Positions 21,700 to 34,281 of a DNA stretch of 64,000 bases are shown piece after piece. Position numbers and translations under genes: made by a program. The notes under the pieces were generated by a model. It did not search any database, was not told the DNA's origin, and worked only from the letters and a program-made list of their open reading frames with translations. Within the stretch, counting starts at the first letter, position 1; the number at the start of each line of letters is the position of its first letter. Source of the DNA: Polymyxa betae (taxonomy: Eukaryota > Endomyxa > Phytomyxea > Plasmodiophorida > Plasmodiophoridae); the NCBI GenBank assembly GCA_003693705.1, contig RBZT01000146.1, positions 1 through 64,000 on the forward strand, read 5' to 3'.

Positions 21700-23460
21700 C
21701 ATCCGGCAAATGTGCGGAAATGACCGACCCACGATAGACGACAGAATAGACCGCGTTCATTTTATCCCCTCGATGAACAAACGACCACGGTCCACCAGCC
21801 CGACAATGCCTGCCCGAACGAAGAAGGCTGCAAAGGCAGAAGCACCCAGTTTCAAGAAGGCAGCGTCCCAAAATCTAACGCTTGCAGCACTCAACAACAG
21901 CCTGGTCCCAAAATACGAAGAACGAACCGAAAAGAATCATCATAGAGTGGTGATAAAAGCGCAAATGTTAGACTGCAAAATGCTAAAAGGAGATGCTGCA
22001 TGCTGTAGTCATCAACAATTTGAGCAGCACTGCTCGCTTTCTGAAAAACTACGACTTTCGAAACATGACAGCTGATGATGAAGACATTATACTACGCGAT
22101 TTATTGGCAGATCATAACTTGAGACAACAACATCAACTACAGGGCATTATCTACAAATCAAAAAAGCAGTAGAAGAATTTTTAGAATCATAATTTTCCCA
22201 CATCATCCCGCCAAATCTGATGAAGACCGAACCCTGGCTGTTTCGAACTTCCAGAAATTATGGTCGATTCTTTCGAATCAACAATCCGCGCCATTTGCTC
22301 ACTTGAAAACCCGTCAAAATTCATCAAACTTATTGCGAAAAACGTTTACATAATCGTTTTCAATAGCAAAGAGGAAGAAACTAGAGCCTTATAAAAAATC
22401 CAGATCTACCAAAATCTCTTCACTGTTGCCAAACCAAAGGAGCGAATTGCAAATATATGTCAAACCTGCAAAACAATCGAATGCGAGCAGAAAAATCGAT
22501 GTTGCAATCACCTATGCGGAGAATGTGGAGAAAGCCATCGTATTTCCGCTTGCACGGAAGATCGGGAAAAAACAATATATATGTGCGTGGTCTGCTACAA
22601 CGCAGGCCAGTACTTTACCAAATGGCCGCTTGTCCATTACAGTTGATACACTACCGGGCGACGAGAATGAGAATACACCTAAAACACCAAAAACATAGAC
22701 AAAAACATAGACGACAAAATACAGCTCCTTCATTCCTTACGAATAATATGCCCATTGAAAATTCTCCAATGGAACGCTTGCTCGCTGAACGCCGAAAAAG
22801 ATCACAACTCGAACTCCTGGCTTCCCAAAGCGAATATGACATAAATACTTAAGACGACCAGGGGGTCGGAAGACCAATTACAAAGAGAGACGAATTTGAG
22901 ACGAAATAGACACGTGTTGAGAGAGAGACAAAGAACTCTAGTTGTATTATTAGAAAGGAGAAGCGGTTGCGGTGTCCGCAGAGAGGTTAGGGGGAACCTC
23001 ATATATCAGTAGCAGAATAAACAATTAAAAAGTAAAAATTAAAACTTCGCGTCACAATACTTTGTTTTTCTGAAATGGGAAACTATAGGAAAATTCGAGG
23101 CTTTCAGATCTACTATCATAGCAACGTTGACACACAAAGTGCAATTTTCTGGAGGGATGGTCTCAAGATTAAGAAAAATTCAGACAGAATTTGGTTGCAA
23201 CATGAGCGAAAATTGACAGAGTGTATAAATATCAACAGCGAACTTCTCATAATACACACATATATAGCTCCAGACAGAACCCATAGAGCCAGAAAAAAAT
23301 ATTGGCAAGACGTTCTAATATTCATTGAAGAGTGGTGCAATGAAAAATCGGTGCATAAAACGATCATTACTGGAGACTTGAATACACGCGATAAAAGGCT
23401 CGGAATCAATCATAAGACACTAGCGACAGGCCCTGATAAAGCTGCCGCCATTTGGATGTA
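21700..23460 (+). mobile_element. Non-LTR retrotransposon (LINE) 5' fragment: ORF1 zinc knuckle plus AP-endonuclease start
   Basis: Around 22457-22630 one frame encodes closely spaced cysteines and a zinc knuckle (CGECGESHRISAC: C-x2-C-x3-H-x4-C), typical of LINE ORF1 proteins. At 23075-23460 a second frame reads like an exonuclease/endonuclease/phosphatase domain: SELLIIHTYIAPDRTHRARK, then TIITGDLNTRD, the GDLN catalytic motif. Between them the frames are interrupted. The endonuclease ends abruptly at 23460 and no reverse transcriptase follows, so this is an internally truncated, decayed copy. Basic, Ser/Pro-rich sequence at 21770-21900 may be the ORF1 N-terminus. Confidence 0.6.
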
Positions 23461-24310
23461 GCTTATATCAGGACATGCCAGTTCGGATAAACTTTCGAAT
23501 GCTTCCCGCGACGACAGGTGGTGCCAAGCCTTGATGTAACTTGCTGATTGGCAGTAGCAACATTAGCTGCCCCTGCGAGCAACCAGGCTTCAAATGCAAC
23601 AGCCGACGCATCTAGATTAGCAGCTTGATCATGAGGCATTGCCGTATAGGCGAGCCAGGAAGACCCAATGCCGCATGCACCACATTCGGATCACCTATTT
23701 CAACGACAATTCCAGGACATGTCTTTCTTGATCGATCCAGCGATGCGGTTTTACAAGCGCAAAAGTATCGAACTCCAGATTATCAACTCTGTGCAGGATG
23801 TTCGGCTTTAGCTGGGGAGATGCATCTTAGGGCTCCGATCGGGTTCGGGTAGAGGGTCGATCCCCAACCCCACTCACTACCCGACGGTACCCGGCCCTAA
23901 CAAGGACTGAATAAACCGCCACGGACTTGCGGTCTTCTCACATTTCCCTTTCTCGTTAATCAGCATCATTCCAATGGTCATGGATATGGAACCCGGATTC
24001 GGAAAACTGCTGCCTCGTCGTCTGTAGAGCTAATGGTTTGCCGATCGTCGACTCGCCTTATTATGTACCTGGTTGCCGTCCTTTTGAATCCAAGTTGTTT
24101 ATCTTCAGAAGAGGATCTCGATACTGATTACCCCGACCTTGTCAATCAATCAGACGATTTCTTTTAAAAAAAATCTGGTTGCAGATAAAAAGGTTTTTGG
24201 TCATGCTGGAGAGGAAATTATTATTAAGTCGGGTAGATACCCGACCCAACCCTCAGTCAGGGGCGTACGTTTCAGTCGCGCAGATGCGTGACGGCCGTGT
24301 AACGTAACAT
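23461..24310. other. Gene-free, partly GC-rich transposon-associated stretch
   Basis: No coding frame is convincing. Two GC-rich segments (23828-23900 and 24225-24310) carry short inverted repeats such as GTCGGGTAGATACCCGAC. On the minus strand, purine-rich AGGGTGGGAA followed by TGTTACGTTACAC near 24311 looks like the polypurine tract and LTR start expected downstream of the Copia fragment. Confidence 0.35.
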
Positions 24311-24443
24311 TCCCACCCTGTGCCGGCGCGGGCAGTGGATGAACTCGCTTTCCAGTAAGTCCAACTTGTGTTCAGGCAAAGGTTTCGTCATAGCGTCTGC
24401 AAGCATTCTTTCAGTTGGACAGTAATGATCTCAATTGTCCAAT

Positions 24444-25213
24444 TCATGACTGCTTCTTATGTACATATTGATACTTTTCGATATGTTCGCTTCTTCGATT
24501 CGCCTTTATATTTCTCGCCAACATAAAGGTACTCTGACTGTCTTGTAAGACAGGAATCGGACTTTTAATCTCTTGTCCAAACTCCGCAGGTAGGTCTCGT
24601 ATCCAGGCAATCTCCTTCGTCACCTCACATAGTGAAATGTACTCTGCCTCGGTCGTCGAGAGTGCTAGGCATTGCTGCAGGCGACTAGCCCAGCTGATGA
24701 CAAATTGAAGTAATGTTACCGGAGGTTGGACGCCGCTCCGATTTATCTCTGGCATAGTCAGAATCAGCATATGATTGAAGCCCTCCATTTCCACGCTGGT
24801 AACGTATTCGGTATTCCGGCATCGAGGGTCGATTTCAAGTAACGTAAAATGTTTTACCACGCCAAACGTGTTGTGGTCCGGGGTTGCTGCAGAATTTCGA
24901 TAATAATCCGACTGAATTGTTAGGACGGCGGTAGGAAGTTGCGAGTTTATTCTCAAGGGACGGCGGGAGCAGGGTAGAGAAGGAGTTGGCAGGAATGGAC
25001 AAGCACAGGTTTCAGGATCAGACGCCGTACTCGCTGCGCATTGCGCGGGTGGTTGCGTCTGAGGGTTACGCTGGGACCGACTGGTGACTGTACTGTTGTG
25101 GACGCATAGGCGGGCCTAACATGAAAAGCAAGGTCCGGGGGCGTGTTCCGAGCATAAGGCATATCAGGCTCCCGATAGCTTGAGCGTAGGGAAAATTCTC
25201 CGGACTCCCTCAT
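24444..25213 (-). pseudogene. Ty1/Copia polyprotein fragment (RNase H end)
   Basis: The minus strand encodes the Copia RNase H region: ISWASRLQQCLALSTTEAEY, SLCEVTKEIAWIRDL, PIPVLQDSQSTFMLA and RRSEHIEKYQYVH. This is a near-consensus C-terminus of a Copia Pol. Upstream coding (24957-25213) is frameshifted relative to it, and the RT core is missing. At 25430-25700 the minus strand has Gag-like scraps (VELRVKRKLWWQ) in broken frames. 25214-26312 otherwise shows no gene. Confidence 0.75.
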
Positions 25214-26049
25214 GTTTTGCGTAAATTGCTCCGGCGGCCATCATGTAGTGCGTGGCCTGCAGTTGCCCATATTGTAACGCTCCAATACCTCTAGAACTTA
25301 CTTTACTACCTAGTTTTCCTGAGTTAATGTAATAGTACCGGACGGTAGGTCGCGCTCAACTTTGATGCCTAGGATAAACTCCAGGTCTCCCACAGGTGTT
25401 AATGGCCAGGTTTGTCGTCTCCATCACTTTTGGTCTTATTACCCTTCGACTAGCTGTTTAAACTTTCGGTCGACTCTGCCACGCCTGCCCTTTGTGGATG
25501 CTCTCATTGCAGTCTCGGGTTCCTTGCTGCCACCATAATTTCCGTTTCACACGAAGTTCGACTGCCTGTAAACGCGCAATCATGTCCGTCCATGAGAGCA
25601 TAGGACGGTTTGAGAAGGCACCGAGGAGCGATGTTGAACTTCTGCAGGTGTTTGACGGCGTTCAGAATTGTGACAAAGAAATCAACCTCTGAGATTTCGA
25701 CTTTTCCGCACTTTTGATTTGCGGGCCAGCTCCTCCATGTAATAGACGAAATCTTGTACCGTCCGGCTTTCTTTCATCTGCTTTAATCAAAACATTTGAA
25801 ACAGATTTTAAATGCCGTAATAATCATAAATTTGGAATACCATATAAATCTAACAGACAACATTTTATTGGTGAAAAATTCCGGTGCTCGGCTTGCACTG
25901 AGGATTTTGATATTTAAAAACAGAAAACGAAATAATGATTTTATTAGAAATGCAAAAAGATATTCAAAAGAGAAAACAATGGTGGGAGTGATATTTTTGG
26001 ATTTTGGATTTGTCATTTTTGGTTTTGGTGAAATTTTTGCTTTTGAAAA

Positions 26050-26065
26050 TTAGGGTTAGGGTTTT
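26050..26065 (+). repeat. Telomere-like TTAGGG motif
   Basis: TTAGGGTTAGGGTTTT lies about 250 bp upstream of the next gene. It is an interstitial short repeat, possibly a telobox-type promoter element. Confidence 0.5.
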
Positions 26066-26312
26066 TGTGGTATGGCCGGATGGGCGTGGGATTGATTTTA
26101 CTGATTCGGTATGTGTGGTTTGATTAGGGTGTTTGGGATAGGTGGGATTGATTGTCATTATGGGGTTTTTTGAGGAATAAAGTTTCTTTGGTGATGATTA
26201 CCGACAGGTTATATTTTCCCATCACATAGTGCGTTATCTGTTATCATTATAAGGGGCACTGCTATTTACTGATTATCTACTGCCTTGGTACTTTCACTAT
26301 CACTGTACTTTT

Positions 26313-28532
26313 ATGGCATTGCAAAAGATTCAGATCGTGGCCGAGACTGTTGCCGGCGAAGCCAATCTCGAATCTGCAGTTAAGACGTTTGAAGCTAATG
26401 ACTGGATCGGGAAGACTGAAGATAGGGGCGAGGCCAGAACGACACCCGATCTGACTCTCAATGTTTCGGGCATATTCTGGACTGAGGTTGCCAAAATCCA
26501 TAGCAGAACAAAGCCAGCAGGATCAGATCAGTTGCTGGTCTGGGATGATTTCAGTGAATTTCCTAGCGATGGTGAACCGGTTAAATGTCGCCGTGCTCCT
26601 TTAGGCTTACCCAATTGGAGTGGACCCTACAAGGAAATTACGACTGCATTGAACTCAGTTGCTGATGTTGATGACGCCAAACAAACCGTTCTAGAGATTA
26701 TCCGGGCAGAGCAGGCTCATCTGAGAAATTGTATTGAACAGATGCACTCGACGAATGCTGCTCTGCAATGGATCTCAATGAACCCTGCTAATGGCCATTT
26801 TCAACTCACACAACTGGTCAATATCAATCATTGGCTTGAATGCGAGCGAAGCCAAGTTCGAATCACTATCCAGAAACTCAAATCAGATGCTGAACAACCG
26901 ATTTCAGAATTTACAACACCGGATGATCAGGTTTCTTATTGTATTGTTGATTACAAAGCAATCCTAAATAAGCAATAGAAATCAGACGCTGGTGCCCCGG
27001 AAAGCCGATCGAATTTCTCGACCCCGAACATCATCCGGTACGATGTCCTTAAAATCAATCGCGTTAATCGAAACTCGCGGCGCGTCTTCGAAATCGATGT
27101 TCGTCAACATTGTTTGGCGATTGTCAGACTGGAGTACGAAATGAATTAGGATCGCTGTTTTCTCACTGTTTACTTAGAACTGTGATTTTGTCCTCTCCTC
27201 CAGGATCAGTGCACTCACGACATTCGCAATCTCAGACAAGACCTTCAACGATGGGATCTCAAAGAGGTTTCTGATCGCAACTTCTGATCTTGCTTGCTAA
27301 CAGCCAATGCTTCAGATTTGTTTTCCTTCTGCGACGATTCTGATAATATTTTACTTTCCAACACGATGATTATTGACGTTCGCCTGATCTCGCCGCAGAC
27401 ACCATCAGCCAGGAGATCTCCAACAGCCTCTCCCCGTGCTGAAATCCATATTGAGTATTTAACTAGCTCAATGAGGAAATCGAAAATATTCAAAGGTATC
27501 ACTATCTTCAATACCTTGGCTTTGTCTGATTATTACAGGTCTGATGGCAAATGTTGCTGAACGTGACCAGCTTTACAAGCACATATGTCTTTACGTTTTG
27601 CAGAAGCCGAATCTTCTCATCGCGACATTGCCTAAGGCCTGCGACACGTTAAAATCCACTGCTCCAATTGGCACAATTAGGGCGAGTGTCACAGCACGAA
27701 GAGCATTTTCTGCTACTGTGTTCGTATTCACCTTCGTACTGATTAACTGTGATTTTATATTGCTTCTATAGCGACTCTCGTATTCTTTCCCGCTCTCTGC
27801 TATCGGAATCCCATGCTCCTTCTTTAGAACAAGAGGCTCCTATTTTACCAATCCGGAGAATAACTGAACGTGCTCATTCGAACTGGGCTCTTGAAAAGCT
27901 TGCTCAAAAGTGGACCATGAGCAAGCGAATCGATTTGAATAAGAAGATACATACCGAATTGGTGCCATTTAACGAGTAACCATCATCCCTATTGTTGATT
28001 TTCGCTTTTGTTCTCAAAGTATATTTTAGGCTGACACAGGAAGCGCAGTTGTTTAAAGTTGAGTCTGTTCGCAGAATAATCGATTCGATTTGCGATTTTG
28101 GATACACGATCCAGTCGTCCGAATGCGATCCAACCGAACAAAGAAATGCCTTGGAATCGTCAGATAGGCAACAGCTACTCTCTATATTGGCAGTGACTCT
28201 TCACGAAACGTTGATTATTTATCACATTCGATCTGATATGCTTGCTGATTATTGGAAACTAGGTGGATCGATTCAGCAGTTAGTTCTGGATGGCGGTTTG
28301 GAAGCCACTTCGACGAGGTTGCAAAGCGTCATCCGAATTTAACCCCGTTTAGGTTATCTTTTTGTTTTGTTTTGTTACAATACCAATTGTGGTGCTCAGT
28401 TGCCTGGATGTGCTTGCTAGCACTGAATATACCAACCAAGCACAATTTGTTATTGATGCCATTTCCGAACTCGGTTTGTTGATCCAATACAGTCATAGAC
28501 ACGCACGAGCAAGCAGTCGTGTCCAATCTATG
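26313..28532 (+). CDS. Orphan multi-exon protein with a possible PH-like segment
   Basis: The first exon (ATG 26313 to 26927) is open for 205 codons. Intron 26928-26978 (51 bp, containing the TAG) leads in phase to KSDAGAPESRSNFSTP and then IIRYDVLKINRVNRNSRRVF with EIDVRQHCLAIV, a strand pattern reminiscent of PH-like domains. Later exon-like segments read DIRNLRQDLQRWDL, a DDSDNIL block, SPQTPSARRSPTASPR, AERDQLYKHICLYVLQKP, a Ser-rich stretch with WALEKLAQKWTMSKR, and a helical C-terminal region (LLSILAVTLHETLII). Exons after 27070 are only approximately placed and the 3' end is a guess. No family is recognised. Confidence 0.45.
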
Positions 28533-28869
28533 TAAATCGTCAGTATTATCTAGCGGCAAGCATTACAGCAAATGTCTACGGTTGCCCTAATGTAATAAGT
28601 CCATGTCAATAAGAGGGTAGTTTGCATATTTAATTATTTATTAACGATAATTCCGAATTTACCTATTATAATATTAAACCGAATTATCTTTCATAATCTA
28701 TTGCATTCCACTGCCATACATGAAAGCCAATTAGAAGATCGCTGCAAAAAAGCAGTATCGTTCTGTAGGTGATGGACTCAGGTATAGATTCAACAGCATT
28801 ATCTTTGGGAAATCAGCATAAGCAGGAACGTTGATGTGCGACACAATGCGGTCAGCTAGATTGAAGTCC

Positions 28870-30115
28870 TTTTTTCATGCAGGTTTCACTAAAACAGCGT
28901 TACTGGATGTCCTCCAAAACTGATTCATCTCCATCGCTTTGGATCTTGAAGATGATCGTTACGACAGGTATTCCATTGCCAGCAAATATTCCCCCCGCCT
29001 GTTTCACCTTCTCCATTGTCGACGTCTTTGACCCTGAAGTTTGAATCGTTGCATAACCAGCTGGTCCAGCTGCAGCAACAGGTCACCCAAGCATGATTCT
29101 CACAGCACTCATTTAGTCCTCCTGATCCGCCCAGACCACCAACGTTGAAGGGCGATGTGTCTATGGGAAGCTCTAATCGCTCATGATATCCTCGTCTGCA
29201 ATCACTCTTTCCAAAATAATCCTCTCTACTTGGCTGCCGATCGGCTTCACCATCATAGAGTCTCTCAATACGATATCCTTCATGATTTAAACCTCTTTCT
29301 AATAACCACTATCCGGATTGGTCCAGAAACTCTGCAATCCCCCTTGATGAATCTGCGTCAATTTGATCTTTCAACTCTCACTGAATACAAATCGCGTTTA
29401 AAAATGTTGTGTGTCCAACCTCGATTGGTGAGACAAAACCAAAGCGGATCAACTTCGTGATGGTCTCTGAGATCGATTTAAATCTTATGATCAGTGAAAA
29501 GTGTCGTGACAGATCCTTCACCAATCTCGAATGAAGTCGCTTATACCGTGTTCGACTTTACAGCAAGTTTCTCGACACACAATCTAATAAACCAGGGTAG
29601 CTAACACTCATCAGGCAAATGCAGACCTCGTCAGCTCCTGCCGCATGCTCTAAGCTGACACGAGGAACGTTTGCGTCGAAAGCAGTTGAATCTATTTGGT
29701 GATTGTGCCAGCTCAGGCCATTATAACGACTTTGTCCTAACAGATCACGTTATTGGCATCACATCGCCCTTTTTACAAAGTTCTACAACCAACTTAACGA
29801 TGGATCTTCAGCCTATACTGGATCTGTGCTTTATGGCAATATTTCGTATTGGGAATGATTTAGTGTATGTTGATCTTGTGATTGACAGCGGAGCTGGGCC
29901 GTCTCTCCTATCTAACTCTTTCGTTCACCAGCATCGCTTAAGCACGCCGTTAGCTCACCAACTTTCGCTCTCATCGTTCTGTGGCAGATGCAGTGATGAG
30001 TCAAGTGCCGTTATTAACTGTAACCAGGAGATATATAACTAACAAGGCATTGATTCATGGTTCTGACAAATTGTTATTATAATGTCATATTCGGTATAGA
30101 ATGGCTTTAAGCTGC
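28870..30115 (+). mobile_element. Ty3/gypsy gag-protease remnant
   Basis: At 29830-29960 the sequence encodes a retropepsin-like segment (VYVDLVIDSGAGPSLLSN, with the DSGA catalytic motif) and, about 140 bases later, NVIFGIEWL, equivalent to the VILGMDWL strand that ends such proteases. Upstream, 29155-29460 and 29671-29720 are Gag-like with a decayed zinc-knuckle remnant (FGDCASSGH). Frames are broken and no RT follows, so this is a truncated copy. Borders are approximate. 28540-28870 has no gene. Confidence 0.55.
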
Positions 30116-30644
30116 CAACCCCATATGACGAGATAAGTTGATGTGTTCAAGAGATATGATCGGCTGGCTACTGACAACGCTGAACACAATCAAATCGAAG
30201 GAGGTCAATCCTGCAAAGATCCCGTTCTAAGATCCTTTGTTTAGTAGTTATGATAGGTCGATAATCACGGCAGGGCTTCCTTATGGCCAGCGGCATTATC
30301 GTCAGCGCTACGAGGCACTGTTCAAGGAAACAGATCCAACATTCAATGATGAAGATGTAAATGAAAACATTCAACCAATAAGAGACATTGCAGGGATATC
30401 TCTCTCTAAGTCTTATAAACAAATGATAACAGCACATTTAAAAAAGTCAGAGCAATCAAGCAATGTAACGTAATAATGGCGTTGTAACGCAGCATCTTCA
30501 AGTTTGAAAATATTCCAAAACTGGCTGTTTGCAGAACGGAGTTTTTGCAGGATAGATTCCGGGGAATCAATCCTTGGCTCCGGATCGCATTTCCAGACTC
30601 GCATATCCATCTTCATTTCGTCAAGTTCTAGTAATAATCAAGGC

Positions 30645-31401
30645 ATGTCTATTGCACAGGGTGAGCAACAGCAGTTGTCCTGCTTCGTCGATCGTGTTGA
30701 TGGCGATGAGGGCAATAGTACACATATGCTCTTGTCCAAATGGACCCTCTGGTTTGATGCTCCTAGCCAGCAAAGACAATCGGAGAAAGACTGGACCTCA
30801 AATATGAGCGAGGTCTTCTCATTTGACACCGTCGAGGACTTCTGGCGGTAATTAGTAACTCTCTAATCTCATCAGCTTGATGTTTCTAACCGCATATACT
30901 CGCTCAGATTGTTCAACAATGTTAAAGCTCCTTCTGGATTAGTGTTCTCATCGAACTATCACCTGTTCCGTCATGGTGTAAAACCAGCATGGGAAGATCC
31001 CATGAATGAACATGGTGGAAGATGGAGATTTGAATTGAAGGGTAATCCCGCTGAATTCGACAACTGCTGGCGTCTTCTGGTAGCTATCACGTTGTTATGT
31101 ATCGAATAGTCACTAACCTCAGCTATATAGACAGCTGCTATCGTTGGAGAGCATTTTGATTTTAGCGAGCACGTCTGTGGTGTTGTTGGTAATCCTCGTA
31201 AAAACTTCCAGGTTACAACTCTCCACATTGTATATTGCCGTTTGTTGATTCTCTTTCCAGCGCATGTCGATTTGGCTGAAAAATGCTCATGATGAGAAAG
31301 CCGTTCAGGCTGTTGGACGAGCTTTGAAGGAAGCTTGCAAATCCAATGCGAGCTGGGATTTCGAAGGCCACCATAAAAACGCATTGACCTTCAAATTGTA
31401 G
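30645..31401 (+). CDS. EIF4E: Translation initiation factor eIF4E
   Basis: Exons 30645-30847, 30908-31079, 31131-31211 and 31261-31401 give 198 aa. eIF4E binds the mRNA 5' cap and recruits eIF4G. The cap-sandwich tryptophans and acidic residue are present: DWTSNMSEVFSFDTVEDFWR, PAWEDP and SIWLKN. The HGGRWRFEL strand and the C-terminal helix (EKAVQAVGRALKE) are also present. The N-terminal extension is short and hydrophilic and the C-terminus ends LTFKL. The start is the first ATG before the folded core. Conserved throughout, so a functional copy is likely. Confidence 0.95.
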
Positions 31402-31643
31402 ATCAAACTTATACCTCTGTCAAGTACTATTGATGTATTTTAATCTACGTTCCAAACCAATCAATATACAATTATCATTTCTGATGTTATTTCCAGCTTG
31501 CCTTAGAGCGTCATTTAAATACTCAGAGTTGGGTCAAATACATTAACTTCTCTGGCATACGCCTTCAAGGCGTCGCGTGCCGCCTCCATACTGCCCTCGA
31601 GGTGCTACCTGAGTTATTCATTCTGAAAACAGACCTGAAAGCC

Positions 31644-31954
31644 ATGTCGAACTTGTTGATTGCCGTTTGCTCCATCTTAGCCATATTCAATGGCGTCACT
31701 GCTCAGATGGTATGCTTATGCTTAACTCAAAAAAGTCATGCTTTGCTTGGTGTTGAAATGGATTGAAACAGCACCCAGAAGCTCGACTAGTACAAGCAGC
31801 AATCTATGTCGGACCAGGAGAACGTTGTGGTACTGGTCTGGTACCAAGGCAGATCTGCGATGCTTCAAGCTATGACAACATTGCGTGTGGCAGCGAAGGC
31901 TTCTGTGTTTGTCTGCCGTTAGGTTCCGCCTGCTACAAGTCTTCCTATCCTTAA
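31644..31954 (+). CDS. Small secreted cysteine-rich protein
   Basis: Exons 31644-31709 and 31772-31954 (62-bp intron) give 82 aa. The first 20 residues are a signal peptide (MSNLLIAVCSILAIFNGVTA). The mature part has six cysteines in about 60 residues (ERCGTG, RQICDA, NIACGSEGFCVCLP, SACYKS), which suggests three disulfides, with CGSEGFCVC a compact core. I recognise no family and assign no activity. The start ATG and the intron inside the signal-peptide junction fit a secreted peptide gene. Confidence 0.7.
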
Positions 31955-32051
31955 ACGAAATAAAATCACTGTTTTTCAGTTCAATTTTGAATATCTTAGC
32001 TAATACCGAGGTGAGCTTATAACTTGTATAATTCATGCCGTTAATACACAA

Positions 32052-32885
32052 TTAGCAATTGCAGTTGTTAGCACCAACATTTCCAGATTCTCGCCGAGAA
32101 TGCAGTTCTACAGTCTGCCGTGCGCGAGCAGCATCCGAGGGAGCTTCTTTGGGAAGACGCTTAGCGATCTCTTTAAACATTAAGTCAATATTATGTCCGG
32201 TTTTTGCAGAAGTTTCAAAGAAGAGAATGTTATGTTCTTTCGCATACGCCTCGGCATCGGTACGAGAGATTTGTCTGCTTGCCTCCAAATCACACTTATT
32301 CCCGGCTCTGAGTAAGTTAAAAGACAGCATTAATGACAAATATGTACAGATAATTAAAATAAAGTACAAGCCTATCACAATATCATGAGATCCATGTCGC
32401 TGCAGCTCAGTTATCCAGGATTTAGCGCCTTCAAAGGTAACCTTATCCGTAATATCATACACAATTAAAGCTGCTGCAGCTCCACGATAATACATTGGTG
32501 CCAAACTTCGATACCTTATAATAACATTGGCACTCTTTTGAATTGTCTAACAGGCAAAACTGACCTTTCTTGCCCAGCAGTGTCCCATATCTCGAATTTC
32601 TAATAATTGTTGTGTTAACCACGCTTAAATGACTACCTCATAGAGCACATACCACTGTGTATCCATCTAGGTCAACAGTTTGAGTTAAAAAGGCAGCACC
32701 GATAGTAGGCTGGCCATGCTCCTCAAAAGACCGCTTAACAAACCGCGAGCACGAGCTCGATTTTCCGACAGCCGAATCGCCTATGGCCAAGAATGAGCAG
32801 GCGTGGCTGGCCTAACGCTGAATGGACCTAATAGGACCAGCTTGAAGGAAATCAGACGTGGCAGAGCCTGTGTGTTGCTTGTCAT
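32052..32885 (-). CDS. RAB5: Rab5-type small GTPase
   Basis: Exons 32885-32828, 32780-32653, 32599-32565, 32514-32368 and 32307-32052 give 207 aa. Signature sequence is Rab5-like: [59 protein letters not shown] and ETSAK. The C-terminus NNCNC carries a C-x-C prenylation motif, unlike the CC-type ends of animal Rab5. Rab5 controls early endosome fusion. The first 19 codons (exon 1) contain the FKLVLLG strand that leads into the P-loop, so the start ATG is well supported. Confidence 0.93.
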
Positions 32886-34281
32886 TGGGGTGCAATATTT
32901 TATTGTGAATATGTATAGCGTAGATGTGAGATAGATTCAAAACCCGGGCACGGACCATTGTCCCATATCGTCATTACCTGCCTAGGCGTATCAACATCTC
33001 TGCAAATATTTCTGCAAACATGCACATTCATTCACCAATCACCAAAGACTCGACGTTGTAATAGGGCTGCTGCTGCTGCTTTTGAAGTCAAAATCGGGCT
33101 TGAAATAACCTATGCTATGACTCAAAATGCAATTACAGCAATGCTGAGCGCTTGCTCGGTAACTTGCGTTTGGTTGCATTGAGATCGGTATTATAACTTG
33201 TCTGCTTATACACGGTGGTTTTATTCCCAAATCTGTGCTGACTTAAATCTGTCGAGCCCTGGTAATCATAACTAGCACCTGATTCAAACTAAACCTTAAC
33301 TACAGCTCAAAGCCTGACCTCTTTTCCTTGCAGTGATCAATATCGGTGTCATTCCAATTTCCATATGCTGGATAAATCTAATCGAGATGAAGTTTTAAAC
33401 GGAATGCTTACGTTCGTTTCGGTAAAAGTGAAAAGCGTCCTTCATCTTGTTTGAATTGCTTCTTTGTATGTCAAAGGATGTTTTTGTCAATTGTACAGGG
33501 TTCTTAGCTCCTTGTTGGCAGCGAATGTCCAGATAATCTTGCCCATGATCAATCTGTTAACCAGCGTCATTTAAAGTTTCTACGCATCGACCACGAGTTC
33601 ACCTTTAAAGCAGGAGTGTTTGGACACCGAACAAATAACGCTCCTACAGTAGCTGACTTCGTATCTGCAATTTAGCAAAGCTGAAATCATCGTTTGTAGT
33701 AACCTATGATAGCATACTTGGTGAAGAGCTTTTTCCGGTTGAATAGCGCCTTTTTCCGGTTGAATAGCGCGCCATATCATTTGGAAGATGTTTGGGCAGG
33801 CAAATCTTAGTTGCTCTAGCATCATACTTGTAGATCATGTCATCTATCACAAACAGATCAAGATCATGGCCATGAATAAACTGTCCAGATGATTCTTCTG
33901 AATCGCGGTTCAGCTTGATCGGCACGAATTAAATCATCAAAGGCAATCACCAGAAACTAGGTCTTGCGAGTGACGCCGACACGCATCCTGGAGCAAAGTG
34001 ACGACGCAGGCAGCAGCGCTGTCGTCATGTTTATCCATCAGCAAGATTAGAAAAAGAATGAATGAGATGATTGTTTGGTAAATGACCATGACTGAATCCC
34101 ACTGAGATACGTTTCATTGATGACAACCCACTTCATCCTCTAATTAGTATTAATCACTTCTCTATTCTAACCTACATCCTTAGTCATTTCTCTCTATGCT
34201 GCTTATAATACCATGTTCCTAACACAAACAATCTGTATTGACACCAACAGCAGTAAAAGCACACCTAGCGATAATGTAGCA
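32886..34281. other. Gene-poor stretch with a decayed element
   Basis: No gene is supported. Minus-strand frames at 33580-33925 (FVIDDMIYKYDARATK, ARYSTGKSSSP, EVSYCRSVICSVSKHSC) vaguely resemble the region before a gypsy integrase zinc finger, but they are in different frames and too degraded to call. Confidence 0.3.
33729..33770. repeat. Perfect 21-bp tandem duplication
   Basis: CTTTTTCCGGTTGAATAGCGC occurs twice in direct succession (33729-33749 and 33750-33770). Being a multiple of three, it keeps the surrounding minus-strand frame open and duplicates AIQPEKG. Confidence 0.9.

Noticed and set aside
26928-26978. Intronless 221-aa protein ending at TAG
   Set aside because: The stop falls inside a 51-bp phase-0 intron; the next codons continue in the same frame, so the gene is longer.
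30237-30473. Plus-strand 78-codon frame upstream of eIF4E
   Set aside because: No domain, no good ATG context and adjacent to broken retroelement sequence.
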